Position numbers and translations under genes: made by a program. The notes under the pieces were generated by a model. The model was not told the DNA's origin and did not search any database. It saw only the letters and a list, made by a program, of their open reading frames with translations. Below, in pieces: positions 35,402 through 43,431 of a stretch of 64,000 nucleotides of DNA (the stretch's first letter is position 1; each line of letters opens with the position of its first letter). Source of the DNA: Synergistales bacterium (GTDB lineage Bacteria; Synergistota; Synergistia; Synergistales; Aminobacteriaceae); assembly GCA_025997955.1 (NCBI GenBank), contig BNVH01000008.1, forward strand, positions 1 to 64,000. The letters run 5' to 3'.

Positions 35402-36826
35402 ATGCCGGAGTCAGTCAGCAACGTCGGAAAGGAAAAGAAACACAAGGAACTGCCTCATATTTTCGTGATACTGCTCAGTATCATCATCATCGCCATGATA
35501 GCTACTTACGTGGTGCCGGCGGGGAAATACGACCGCGTCATGGACGAGCATTCGAAGCGCATGGTCATCGCCCCCGACAGCTTCAAATACGTGGAGAACA
35601 CTCCCGTCAACCCGTTCGAGATGTTTGTTTCCTTGGAGATGGGGCTCATCGAGGCCTCGAACATCACTTTTCTCATTCTTGCGGCCTTCTCATGCATATA
35701 TCTGATCGAAAAGACCGGAAGCATCGACGCGGGCATCGTGGCGATACTGCGTAAAACCAAAAACAACCAGAAGTACGAAAAAAGCGCCATTGTCATTCTG
35801 ATGGTGTTGTTTTCTATATGGGGTTCCACAGGGACGTTCTCCTACGAGGAGATCATCGCGTTCGTTCCCATCTTCGTCGCGGTGAGCATTGCCTTGGGCT
35901 ACGACGCGCTGGTCGGCGTAGCTATCTCGGTTGTGCCGGTCGGCATGGGGTTCGCCTCCGCTACGACCAATCCGTTTACCATAGGCGTGGCTCAAACGAT
36001 CGCGGAGCTGCCGCTGTTCTCGGGTCTCGGTTTCAGGATTGCAATTCTGTGCGTAATGACGCTTTTTACGGTTGTCTACGTGCTGCGATACGCCAATATG
36101 GTCAAAAAAGACCCGTCAAAGAGCTACGTCGCCGACATCGACTACTCCGACCTCGCGGTAGACGAAGAGCGCATGAACACAGAGCTGACAGGCGCCAGAA
36201 AGCTGTCCCTGCTCACGCTGATAGCGGGCGTCTTCATAATGGCTTACGGCCTTATCTTCCTCGGTTGGTACATCAATCAGGTCGCGGCCATATTCATAAT
36301 CGTGGCCATCATAGTTGGATTATTGAACAGGTGGAACGTCAATAAGATCGCCTCTACGGTCACCGACGGAATGGCGAAAGGGATACTCTCCGCCCTCATC
36401 GTCGGGGTCGCTCGGGGGATATTGGTTGTGCTGACGCGCGGCAACGTCATGGACACCATTGTGCATGCGTGCGTTTCCTATCTGGAGCATATGTCCCTTT
36501 ACGTGAGCTCGATAGGCATGCTGGTGTTTCAGACGCTTCTCAATTTTCTTATTCCGTCCGGATCAGGACAGGCGGCGGTCTCCATGCCCATCATAACGCC
36601 TATAGCAGACCTCATCGGCATGAACAGGCAGATAGCGGTTCTCATATTCCAGTTTGGCGACGGCTTCTCCAACCTTCTGTGGCCGACGGGCTTTATGGTC
36701 ATAGCCTGCGCTTTGGGTAAAATTCCGCTGAGCCGCTATTACAAGTGGATCACACCGTTTTTCATATATTCACTTGTTATTCAGGTGACTTTTGTGTTGA
36801 TCGCTGTCGCCATCAACTATGTTTAA
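35402..36826 (+). CDS. YfcC/DcuC-family carrier
   Basis: 474 aa, about 12 membrane helices. Belongs to the C4-dicarboxylate anaerobic carrier family (PF03606, YfcC branch): PHIFVILLSIIIIAMIATYVVPAG N-terminal helix, YEEIIAFVPIFVA, TTNPFTIGVAQ and a C-terminal NFLIPSGSGQAAVSMPI signature. YfcC-like members are usually predicted to carry basic amino acids or dicarboxylates; the substrate here is unknown. AGGAGG lies 8 bases before ATG. Monocistronic: a transposon relic precedes it and a strong terminator follows. Confidence 0.9.
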   Translation: MPESVSNVGKEKKHKELPHIFVILLSIIIIAMIATYVVPAGKYDRVMDEHSKRMVIAPDSFKYVENTPVNPFEMFVSLEMGLIEASNITFLILAAFSCIYLIEKTGSIDAGIVAILRKTKNNQKYEKSAIVILMVLFSIWGSTGTFSYEEIIAFVPIFVAVSIALGYDALVGVAISVVPVGMGFASATTNPFTIGVAQTIAELPLFSGLGFRIAILCVMTLFTVVYVLRYANMVKKDPSKSYVADIDYSDLAVDEERMNTELTGARKLSLLTLIAGVFIMAYGLIFLGWYINQVAAIFIIVAIIVGLLNRWNVNKIASTVTDGMAKGILSALIVGVARGILVVLTRGNVMDTIVHACVSYLEHMSLYVSSIGMLVFQTLLNFLIPSGSGQAAVSMPIITPIADLIGMNRQIAVLIFQFGDGFSNLLWPTGFMVIACALGKIPLSRYYKWITPFFIYSLVIQVTFVLIAVAINYV

Positions 36827-36843
36827 AGCTGTAATATAAACCT

Positions 36844-36887
36844 AACCAAAAAGTGCTGAAGTGTTTATATTTCAGCACTTTTTGGTT
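36844..36887. terminator. Bidirectional terminator between carrier gene and coaD
   Basis: Perfect 17-bp inverted repeat: AACCAAAAAGTGCTGAA, 10-base loop, TTCAGCACTTTTTGGTT. The A-run on one arm and T-run on the other allow termination in both directions, serving the converging carrier and coaD transcripts. Confidence 0.9.
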
Positions 36888-36918
36888 CCTATTCCGCCGA
36901 ACGCCTCTACGGATTACT

Positions 36919-37410
36919 CTATTCAGATCTATGAAATTTTTCTCTGAGCTTTCTCTCCACAATCGGCGGAACCATACCGGGAACCACAGCGCCGAACCTG
37001 TAGATGTCGCGCACGGCGTTGCTTGAAATGTAAGAATACCGCGCTTCCGTCACTATAAAAAACGTCTCTATGTCGGGCGATAACTGTCTATTCATGAGAG
37101 CTGTCTGAAACTCGTACTCGAAGTCGGACATCGCGCGAAGCCCCCGGATAATTACGCGAAACTTTTGCTGTTTCATATAATCTACCAACAGCCCTCCGAA
37201 ATGATTCACTGTGACGTTAGGGAGATGAGCGAGCGCCTCTTTGGCCATTTCGCAGCGTTCCTCCGTAGTGAACGTAGATTGTTTTTGCGGATTTATGAGG
37301 ACGCTGACCTCAAGCTCGTCGAAGACGGCGGCCGCCCGTTCCGCTATATAGATATGCCCATTCGTTATCGGGTCGAACGAACCGGGATAAAGCGCTCGTG
37401 TGTGCTTCAC
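36919..37410 (-). CDS. coaD: Phosphopantetheine adenylyltransferase
   Basis: 163 aa, normal length. Nucleotidyltransferase motifs: YPGSFDPITNGHIYI (HxGH-type TNGH at the N-terminus), IRGLRAMSDFEYEFQTALMNR and YSYISSNAVRDI (ISSxxVR motif). Catalyses transfer of AMP to 4'-phosphopantetheine, the fourth step of coenzyme A synthesis. Single gene, start ATG with GAGGC upstream. Confidence 0.97.
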   Translation of the reverse strand: MKHTRALYPGSFDPITNGHIYIAERAAAVFDELEVSVLINPQKQSTFTTEERCEMAKEALAHLPNVTVNHFGGLLVDYMKQQKFRVIIRGLRAMSDFEYEFQTALMNRQLSPDIETFFIVTEARYSYISSNAVRDIYRFGAVVPGMVPPIVERKLREKFHRSE

Positions 37411-37568
37411 AAAAGAGCCTCCTTGGCGCCAAAACGCGCGCCCTTTATTTTTTGCGCACTCATTGTAACATACTGAACGCGATATTTTTTGATATTGAGA
37501 CTATAATAGACTTTGTGTAAGGAATAATTGCAAACATAATTTCAAAATGTAAAGGAGATCGTCGTTCG

Positions 37569-38636
37569 ATGGTGAGTTTTATTTCTTTTGTAATCGTTAT
37601 AGGCATATGTGTTTTGGTTCACGAATACGGGCATTACATAACGAGCAGGCTCTTGAGTGTTCAAGTTCACGAGTTTGCTCTGGGCATGGGGCCGGTTATC
37701 ATAAAAAAGGAAACATCCGCGCTTAATCCCGGACATCAAAACAGCGCTATGACTTGGTCGTGGCGTTTGTTCCCGGTTGGAGGATTTTGCCGTATAGCCG
37801 GCATGGGTGAAGAAGAAGACGGAGAGGCCGTCATAGTCGGCATGGGGTTTAACGAGCAGCCCTCTTGGAAGCGTTTTTTGATTCTGCTGGACGGCTCCCT
37901 CAATAATGTTATATTGGCCTTGCTTCTCACGGCGTTTTTCCTTTATGGCCACGGTTATCTCAAGATGAACGACACTCAGATAGGTGAGATAATGGAGGGC
38001 TTCCCAGCCGCGTCGGCCGGGCTTAGGAATGGCGACCGTATTGTTCAAGTCGGGGACAAACAAGTGTCCGAGTGGCGCGAAATGTCCTCCGCCTTGCGCG
38101 CCGCGGCTACGATTGAAAGCGATGTGTCTCTCGTCATAGAGCGAGAGGGTAAAAAGTTCGACCTCAAAATAGCGGTTCCCGTCAGCAAAGAGCACGGATA
38201 CCCCATGCTTGGCGTCACTCCGATATTGGAGCGTTATACGGCGTCAGGCGCTATACAAAACGCCGCTGGCTACACATGGCGGATGACAATCATGATGTAT
38301 AGAGCCATCTGGGACTGGGTGACCCAGAAAGAGGAGATGGACGTCACAGGACCGGTTGGCATAGCGTCGATGTCGGGCAGGGCTATGCGAGAAGGGATAT
38401 GGAGCTTCGCGGCGTTTTTGGCCATGATAAGCCTGAATTTGGGGCTTCTCAATCTCCTTCCCATTCCGGCGCTCGACGGCGGGCGCATTCTCTTTGTGCT
38501 CGTGGAGATGATTTTGCGCAGGAGGCTGCCCGAGAGAGTGGAGAACTGGATTCACACCGCGGGGTTTGTCCTGCTCATAGCGCTCATGGCCTTTGTTACA
38601 TGGCAGGATATTTACAGGCTGTTTTTTGTCGAATAA
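37569..38636 (+). CDS. rseP: RseP/site-2 intramembrane metalloprotease
   Basis: 355 aa. HEYGHY zinc motif at residues 19-24 in the first membrane helix, a PDZ domain at about 140-215 (GEIMEGFPAASAGLRNGDRIVQVGDKQV) and LNLLPIPALDGGR with the third zinc ligand. It cuts membrane-bound anti-sigma factors or signal-peptide remnants. A TATAAT at 37502-37507 lies upstream but with no clear -35 box. It starts an operon with ispG and the split transketolase. Confidence 0.93.
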   Translation: MVSFISFVIVIGICVLVHEYGHYITSRLLSVQVHEFALGMGPVIIKKETSALNPGHQNSAMTWSWRLFPVGGFCRIAGMGEEEDGEAVIVGMGFNEQPSWKRFLILLDGSLNNVILALLLTAFFLYGHGYLKMNDTQIGEIMEGFPAASAGLRNGDRIVQVGDKQVSEWREMSSALRAAATIESDVSLVIEREGKKFDLKIAVPVSKEHGYPMLGVTPILERYTASGAIQNAAGYTWRMTIMMYRAIWDWVTQKEEMDVTGPVGIASMSGRAMREGIWSFAAFLAMISLNLGLLNLLPIPALDGGRILFVLVEMILRRRLPERVENWIHTAGFVLLIALMAFVTWQDIYRLFFVE

Positions 38637-38643
38637 ATAACCC

Positions 38644-39708
38644 ATGACGCGACAGATTAAGATAGCAACTCTTACGGTCGGAGGAAGAGCGCCTGTCCGT
38701 GTTGAGAGCATGCTGAAAGAAAGACTTTCGGGCGAACGAGAGGATATGGAAAAATGCCGCGCTCAGTGCGAGCGGCTTTTGGCGGAGGGGTGCGAATTGG
38801 CGCGCTTGGCCTTTCCGTCGCCTGATTTAGAAAAGCCTTTAGAATGGCTTCTTCAGCATACAAGGCTGCCTATCATGGCCGATATTCACTTCGATCCCGA
38901 TTTGGCCCTTGCCGCTATGAGAGCCGGTTGCGCCTCTATCCGAATAAACCCTGGAAATATGCCCTTGCATAAACTCACCACACTCATCGACACCGCTAAA
39001 GACAAAGGCGTAGTTATCCGTATAGGAGCCAATGGCGGGTCCCTTTCAGGACGTCACAGAGAGCAGTCTAAGGGCGATAGTGGCGTCGCCCTTTTTTTGG
39101 CCGTAAAAGAGCAGGCTGATTTGCTGTTGCAACGCGGATTTTGCGATATTATTCTGTCCGCTAAGAGCTCCTCAGTGCCTGATACGATTCGGGCCAACGG
39201 CCTTTTGGCCAGCGCGTATCCCGATTTGCCGACGCATATAGGCATAACGGAAGCTGGTCCGGGAGACGGCGGTATCGTCAAGGGCGTCAGCGGAATAGCG
39301 GCCCTTTTGAGCCAAGGCATCGGGAATACGCTTAGGGTTTCCCTGACTGACGAGCCGGAGCGCGAGGTGAGGGTCGGTTACGCTATTTTGCGCGCGCTTG
39401 AGCTGAGGCAAAGGGGACCCAACCTAATATCATGCCCTACCTGCGGAAGGCGCAGAGCCGACGTCAGAGAATTGGTGAAATTGGTCGAGCCTCTTATATC
39501 CGGCCTTCCGGACGGAACGACCGTCGCCGTCATGGGCTGTGAGGTCAACGGCCCAAAAGAGGCGGCCAACGCTCAGTATGGTATAGCCGGAACGCCCGTC
39601 GGAGCCGTTCTTTTTAAAAACGGAACGATGGTCGGGAACTATAGCTTCGATTCCCTGCCCAGCGCTCTGCCGGAGTTTTTTAGTTCGCGCGGAGATATAG
39701 GCGGATGA
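38644..39708 (+). CDS. ispG: 4-hydroxy-3-methylbut-2-enyl diphosphate synthase (flavodoxin/ferredoxin)
   Basis: 354 aa. IspG/GcpE: PIMADIHFDPDLALAAM, IRINPGNM, VIRIGANGGSL, THIGITEAGPGDGG, and the [4Fe-4S] ligands in SCPTCGRR and MGCEVNGPKEA. It makes HMBPP from MEcPP, the penultimate step of the non-mevalonate isoprenoid pathway. It follows rseP by 7 bases, and its TGA overlaps the start of the transketolase N gene (ATGA). Confidence 0.96.
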   Translation: MTRQIKIATLTVGGRAPVRVESMLKERLSGEREDMEKCRAQCERLLAEGCELARLAFPSPDLEKPLEWLLQHTRLPIMADIHFDPDLALAAMRAGCASIRINPGNMPLHKLTTLIDTAKDKGVVIRIGANGGSLSGRHREQSKGDSGVALFLAVKEQADLLLQRGFCDIILSAKSSSVPDTIRANGLLASAYPDLPTHIGITEAGPGDGGIVKGVSGIAALLSQGIGNTLRVSLTDEPEREVRVGYAILRALELRQRGPNLISCPTCGRRRADVRELVKLVEPLISGLPDGTTVAVMGCEVNGPKEAANAQYGIAGTPVGAVLFKNGTMVGNYSFDSLPSALPEFFSSRGDIGG

Positions 39709-40601
39709 ACCATTTGGAGAGGGTGGCTTTTGGGATTCGCCGGCGCGCGTTGGCTCATACCCTGTCGCGTAACGGCGGCTACCTCAGTCAGGCTTGTTCG
39801 TCGGCTGAGATATTTGCCGCCCTGTACGGACGCGTGCTTAGACTGAAAAAGCTCGATCGTCCGCTGGCCGCGGGCCGTTTTACGGGGACACCAAGTCACG
39901 GGCGTCCGACCGTCACGGGCGCGGATTTTAACGGCGCTGGTGACCCGTCTTGTGACAACTTCATCCTATCTCCGGCGCAGTACGCCCTTGTGCTCTACGC
40001 CGCGCTCATTGAGGCCGGACGGATGGACGAAGCGAGCATGGAGGCCTATGACATCGACGGCAGTTCGGTGGAGATAATAGGCGCGGAGCATTCTCCCGGT
40101 ATGGAAGTCACTACCGGCTCATTGGGGCAGGGCATCAGTCAGGCGTCTGGCATAGCTATGGCCCGAAAAATCAGGGGCGAAACGGGCCGCGTTGTGCTCA
40201 TGATGAGCGACGGGGAATGTCAGAGCGGCGAGTTTTGGGAGGCGGTACAGGCTGCCTGCTATCACAGGTTGGGGAATATGATAGCCTACGTGGACATGAA
40301 CGGCTACCAATGCGACGGCAAAATGACCTCCGTCATGAACCTCGAACCCTTTGATAAGAGGCTTAAAGCTTTCGGAGCGAGGGTTCGCCGCGTTGACGGG
40401 CATAACCTCAAAAGGCTTACCCGTCTTGGCAGGGCGCCTTCCGCTGACGTGCCCACCTTTATTCTATGCGACACCGACCCTTGCAGGGGTATGAATATAT
40501 TGACGGAACGTTTTCCCAAGTTTCACTACGTTCGTTTTACCTCGCCGGAAGAAAAGGCGAAATACCAAAAATTTTACGACACCATGTCCGAGGTTTTGTA
40601 A
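39705..40601 (+). CDS. Transketolase-like N-terminal subunit (second pair)
   Basis: 298 aa. ThDP-binding half of a split transketolase: EVTTGSLGQGISQASGIAMARKI, then MMSDGECQSGEFWEA in place of the normal GDGE-x-x-EG motif, and YVDMNGYQCDG. The first glycine of the GDG metal motif is serine here, while the aspartate is kept. Overlaps ispG by 4 bases and precedes the C-terminal subunit by 2 bases. Clearly different from the first pair (14688-15533). The substrate is unknown; the downstream RuBisCO-like protein suggests they act in one pathway. Confidence 0.88.
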   Translation: MNHLERVAFGIRRRALAHTLSRNGGYLSQACSSAEIFAALYGRVLRLKKLDRPLAAGRFTGTPSHGRPTVTGADFNGAGDPSCDNFILSPAQYALVLYAALIEAGRMDEASMEAYDIDGSSVEIIGAEHSPGMEVTTGSLGQGISQASGIAMARKIRGETGRVVLMMSDGECQSGEFWEAVQAACYHRLGNMIAYVDMNGYQCDGKMTSVMNLEPFDKRLKAFGARVRRVDGHNLKRLTRLGRAPSADVPTFILCDTDPCRGMNILTERFPKFHYVRFTSPEEKAKYQKFYDTMSEVL

Positions 40602-40603
40602 GC

Positions 40604-41611
40604 ATGGAGATACTGACTAAGGTACACGCAAAGCATTTAGTGGACTGGGGCAGGAGACATCCTGAGGCTTACGTTTTGTCGGCTGACCTGACGGCTTCCT
40701 GTGAGGCGGATTCGTTCCGGGACGCTTATCCGGACCGTTTTCTGTCCATGGGCATCGCCGAGCAGAATATGATAGCCTTTGCCGGGGGCATGGCCCGTCA
40801 GGGCTTTATTCCCTTGATACACACCTTCGCGGTGTTTATTTACCGACGCGCCCTCGACCAGATAGCCATGTCGGTGGCGTACCCAAACCTGCCGGTCAAA
40901 ATGTTCGGATTTTTGCCCGGTATCCTGACGCCCGGCGGCGTGACGCATCAAGCCATCGAGGACATAGCGGTGATGCGCGCCCTTCCCAATATGACAGTGC
41001 TTGAGCCAGGCGACGCCACCGAGGTAGAGTCGGCGTTGGACGTTGCCTTTGAGACGCCGGGGCCCGTGTATGTGCGCCAGCTTCGCGGCGAGGTCTCGCG
41101 CCTCTTCGATAAAAACGAGCCTCTAAGGCTTGGCAAACCGCGCAAACTTTCATCCGGTGAGGATATAGTGTTGCTGACGAGCGGCATTTGCACCGAAGAG
41201 GGCATACGCGCGGCCTCCGCCTTGCTCGACAAAGGGGTGAGAATAACCCATTATCACATCTCCACCCTCAAGCCGTTCCGTCACCCTGAGATAGTGGAGG
41301 ATATAGCGAATAGCCGCTACGGCGCTATCACGTTGGAGAACCACAGCGTGGTGGGAGGGCTCGGCTCCGCCATAGCCGAGCTCATGGCTGAGGCTGGGGC
41401 AGGCAAGCCGTTGCGCCGCCTTGGCCTGCAGGACACCTTCGCGCACGGCGCAAGCCGCCGGTATCTGATGCGCGAGTACGGACTTGACGCAAAGGCCCTT
41501 ATCGCCGCAGTCGAAAACGTTACGGGAGAGCGTTTTGCCATAGATGAGGCAAGCTTAGCCGAGACCTACACCCCGACATTACACAGCGACGCCAAACCGG
41601 AGGCGCTTTGA
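40604..41611 (+). CDS. Transketolase-like C-terminal subunit (second pair)
   Basis: 335 aa from ATG 40604, which follows the N-subunit stop by 2 bases; the longer frame to 40466 overlaps that gene and is not credible. MGIAEQNMIAFAGGMARQGF carries the ThDP-activating glutamate; THQAIEDIAVMRALPNM and LENHSVVGGLGSAIAELM are typical. With the upstream subunit it makes one enzyme. A C-terminal extension of about 25 residues (FAIDEASLAETYTPTLH) is longer than in the first pair. Confidence 0.9.
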   Translation: MEILTKVHAKHLVDWGRRHPEAYVLSADLTASCEADSFRDAYPDRFLSMGIAEQNMIAFAGGMARQGFIPLIHTFAVFIYRRALDQIAMSVAYPNLPVKMFGFLPGILTPGGVTHQAIEDIAVMRALPNMTVLEPGDATEVESALDVAFETPGPVYVRQLRGEVSRLFDKNEPLRLGKPRKLSSGEDIVLLTSGICTEEGIRAASALLDKGVRITHYHISTLKPFRHPEIVEDIANSRYGAITLENHSVVGGLGSAIAELMAEAGAGKPLRRLGLQDTFAHGASRRYLMREYGLDAKALIAAVENVTGERFAIDEASLAETYTPTLHSDAKPEAL

Positions 41612-41623
41612 GGAAATGAGGGT

Positions 41624-42787
41624 GTGAAGCGAGTGTTTTTTGAGGGCTACGACGACGGCAGAACGCGAAGACTGATAGGCGGAGGCCGTTTTTCGGTTGT
41701 CTATCGTCTGTATGGAGACGAGCAAACAGCCCGAGGTATGGCTGAGGACATCTGTACTGAGCAGACAGTGGAGTTCCCGGTTCGCCTGCTGCCCCCAGGC
41801 GCCATCCCTCAGGAGATAATGGGGCGCGTCGAGGATTTCAGGCCTGAGCCGGAAAGCGACGGGCGTTATCTCGCCACAATAAGCTTCGCGGACGAAACGG
41901 CGGCTATGGAGCTTACCCAGTTTCTGAACGTCGTCTTCGGCAACATCAGTATCAAACGCGGGATACAGGTAGCGCGCATATATCCAAGCGACGGGATATA
42001 CTCGTTTCTGAGCGGGCCGCGATTTGGAGTTTCCGGCCTCAGAGGGGTTGTCGGAGTGTTTGACCGCCCGCTGCTTTTTACGGCCATCAAGCCTATGGGG
42101 CTGAGCGCGCGCGATATGGCGGCCCTGGCTAGCAGGTTTGCTGAGGGCGGCGTGGACGTCATAAAGGACGACCACGGCCTCACGAATCAGACGTTCGCCC
42201 CTTTTGAGGAGCGAGTTTGTCGCTGTGCCGACGCCGTGCGAGAGGCCAACGCTAAATTTGGCCGCAAAGCTATATACGTCCCAAACGTCACGGCTCCGGC
42301 TACTCAGATTATGGCGCGCGCGTCACATGCTAAAGAAATGGGCGCGGGCGGGCTCTTGGTAACGCCTGGCTTAGTGGGTCTGGACGCGATACGCTCACTT
42401 TCCGGTTCGGATATAGGCATTCCCATCTTCGCGCACCCTGCGTTCATCGGAAGCTACGCCTTGGGAAAAGAGGGTATCGCCTGTGACGCGCTGTTCGGAA
42501 CTCTCATGCGCCTGTCGGGAGCGGACGCCACGATTTTCCCGAACTACGGCGGACGCTTTCCGCTTTCTAAAACAGAATGCCTCGCTATTGCTGACGCGGC
42601 CAGAGAAAAGCTCGGGACCCTCAAACCCATTTTCCCAGCGCCGGCCGGCGGCATGGAGCTTCGCAACGTCAGGGAAATGACCTTGAGCTACGGCAGCGAT
42701 GTGCTGGTTCTGATAGGCGGAGGTCTGTTCGGCATCGGCCAAGATATAGTAGCTAACTGTCGCCGATTCTTGGATGAAGTTAAATGA
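41624..42787 (+). CDS. RuBisCO-like protein (form IV)
   Basis: 387 aa, GTG start with AGGAA 8 bases upstream. RuBisCO large-subunit fold with the lysine motif FTAIKPMGLS near residue 155 and the metal site GGVDVIKDDHGLTNQ near 175-190. The carbamylated lysine and first aspartate are kept, but the normal KDDE glutamate is histidine, so CO2 fixation is not expected. RuBisCO-like proteins act as enolases, isomerases or decarboxylases on sugar phosphates (methionine salvage, MTA-isoprenoid shunt, apionate breakdown). The subgroup was not determined. It forms one operon with ispG and the split transketolase. Confidence 0.88.
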   Translation: MKRVFFEGYDDGRTRRLIGGGRFSVVYRLYGDEQTARGMAEDICTEQTVEFPVRLLPPGAIPQEIMGRVEDFRPEPESDGRYLATISFADETAAMELTQFLNVVFGNISIKRGIQVARIYPSDGIYSFLSGPRFGVSGLRGVVGVFDRPLLFTAIKPMGLSARDMAALASRFAEGGVDVIKDDHGLTNQTFAPFEERVCRCADAVREANAKFGRKAIYVPNVTAPATQIMARASHAKEMGAGGLLVTPGLVGLDAIRSLSGSDIGIPIFAHPAFIGSYALGKEGIACDALFGTLMRLSGADATIFPNYGGRFPLSKTECLAIADAAREKLGTLKPIFPAPAGGMELRNVREMTLSYGSDVLVLIGGGLFGIGQDIVANCRRFLDEVK

Positions 42788-42930
42788 TGAGCGCGCTAAA
42801 AAACAAAACAAATGTCATGCGTATTTTGGACAAACAGGGAATGGCTTATCGGGTGCATTGTTATGACGCTTCGGACGGCCGAATCGACGGCATTTCCGTC
42901 GCCCGGAAAATCAGGCGCCCAGCTGAGTGA
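42784..42930 (+). pseudogene. Truncated ybaK/Cys-tRNA(Pro) deacylase
   Basis: 48 codons from ATG 42784, overlapping the RuBisCO-like stop. MSALKNKTNVMRILDKQGMAYRVHCYD and the IDGISVARKI segment match the N-terminal third of YbaK/EbsC proteins (normally about 155 aa), then the frame ends in TGA at the 3' end of the converging DUF3791-like gene. The remaining two thirds with the editing pocket are gone, so it is a non-functional remnant. Confidence 0.75.
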
Positions 42931-43153
42931 ATTCGGCCACCAATCTGCCGTTTTCTAATTCAGATTGAAACATCTCATATACATAGGATGAACTGCAAAG
43001 ATACAAACCTGTTTCTATATCTTGGAGTTTTTCGAATACTGTTGAATTATAAAAATATGATATGGCAACCGGAATTGTAAGCCCTTTCTCTTCTATTAAG
43101 AACGCTATAATGTCCTGAATGATATATTCAATTAACTGGGCTTGCTTACTCAT
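42911..43153 (-). CDS. DUF3791-like small protein (1)
   Basis: 80 aa with AGAGGG 8 bases before ATG. IIQDIIAFLIEEKGLTIPVAISYFYNSTVFEKLQD, then SSYVYEMFQSELENG, resembles the DUF3791 pattern (helix, xxGLxxxEA, hydrophobic helix, D/Y-rich end). Proteins of this type often accompany DUF3990 or other toxin-like genes; no such partner is seen here. Its last codons lie in the ybaK remnant. Identification is from pattern only. Confidence 0.55.
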   Translation of the reverse strand: MSKQAQLIEYIIQDIIAFLIEEKGLTIPVAISYFYNSTVFEKLQDIETGLYLCSSSYVYEMFQSELENGRLVAEFTQLGA

Positions 43154-43205
43154 GATATATTCCCTCTTGCGTTCACAATCTCGGTATTTGAACCGTGAAA
43201 TAACT

Positions 43206-43424
43206 TCATTCTATCCGGCCCCCGGTTTGCATAGAAATAGCTTTTAAATCTTCAATAGCGTCGTCAAACGAAAGCATATGTTCTACGTCATAATGTTCAA
43301 CCAAAAAATCAATTCCGCCATGAGTAGCTAAATAACGATACGCTTGCAGAACGGTCAAGCCGGTTGCCCCCGAGAATTCATTTATACACGCGACAATATA
43401 GTCCGCTTCTTTTCGCTTGTCCAT
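43206..43424 (-). CDS. DUF3791-like small protein (2)
   Basis: 72 aa, GGGGAG about 9 bases before ATG. IVACINEFSGATGLTVLQAYRYLATHGGIDFLVEHYDVEHMLSFDDAIEDLKAI fits DUF3791 well (TGL, EHYDVEHxxS, DDAIEDL). Starts 8 bases after the HAD-phosphatase stop and precedes the first DUF3791-like gene by 52 bases, so the three are probably co-transcribed. Function unknown. Confidence 0.65.
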   Translation of the reverse strand: MDKRKEADYIVACINEFSGATGLTVLQAYRYLATHGGIDFLVEHYDVEHMLSFDDAIEDLKAISMQTGGRIE

Positions 43425-43431
43425 ATCCTAT

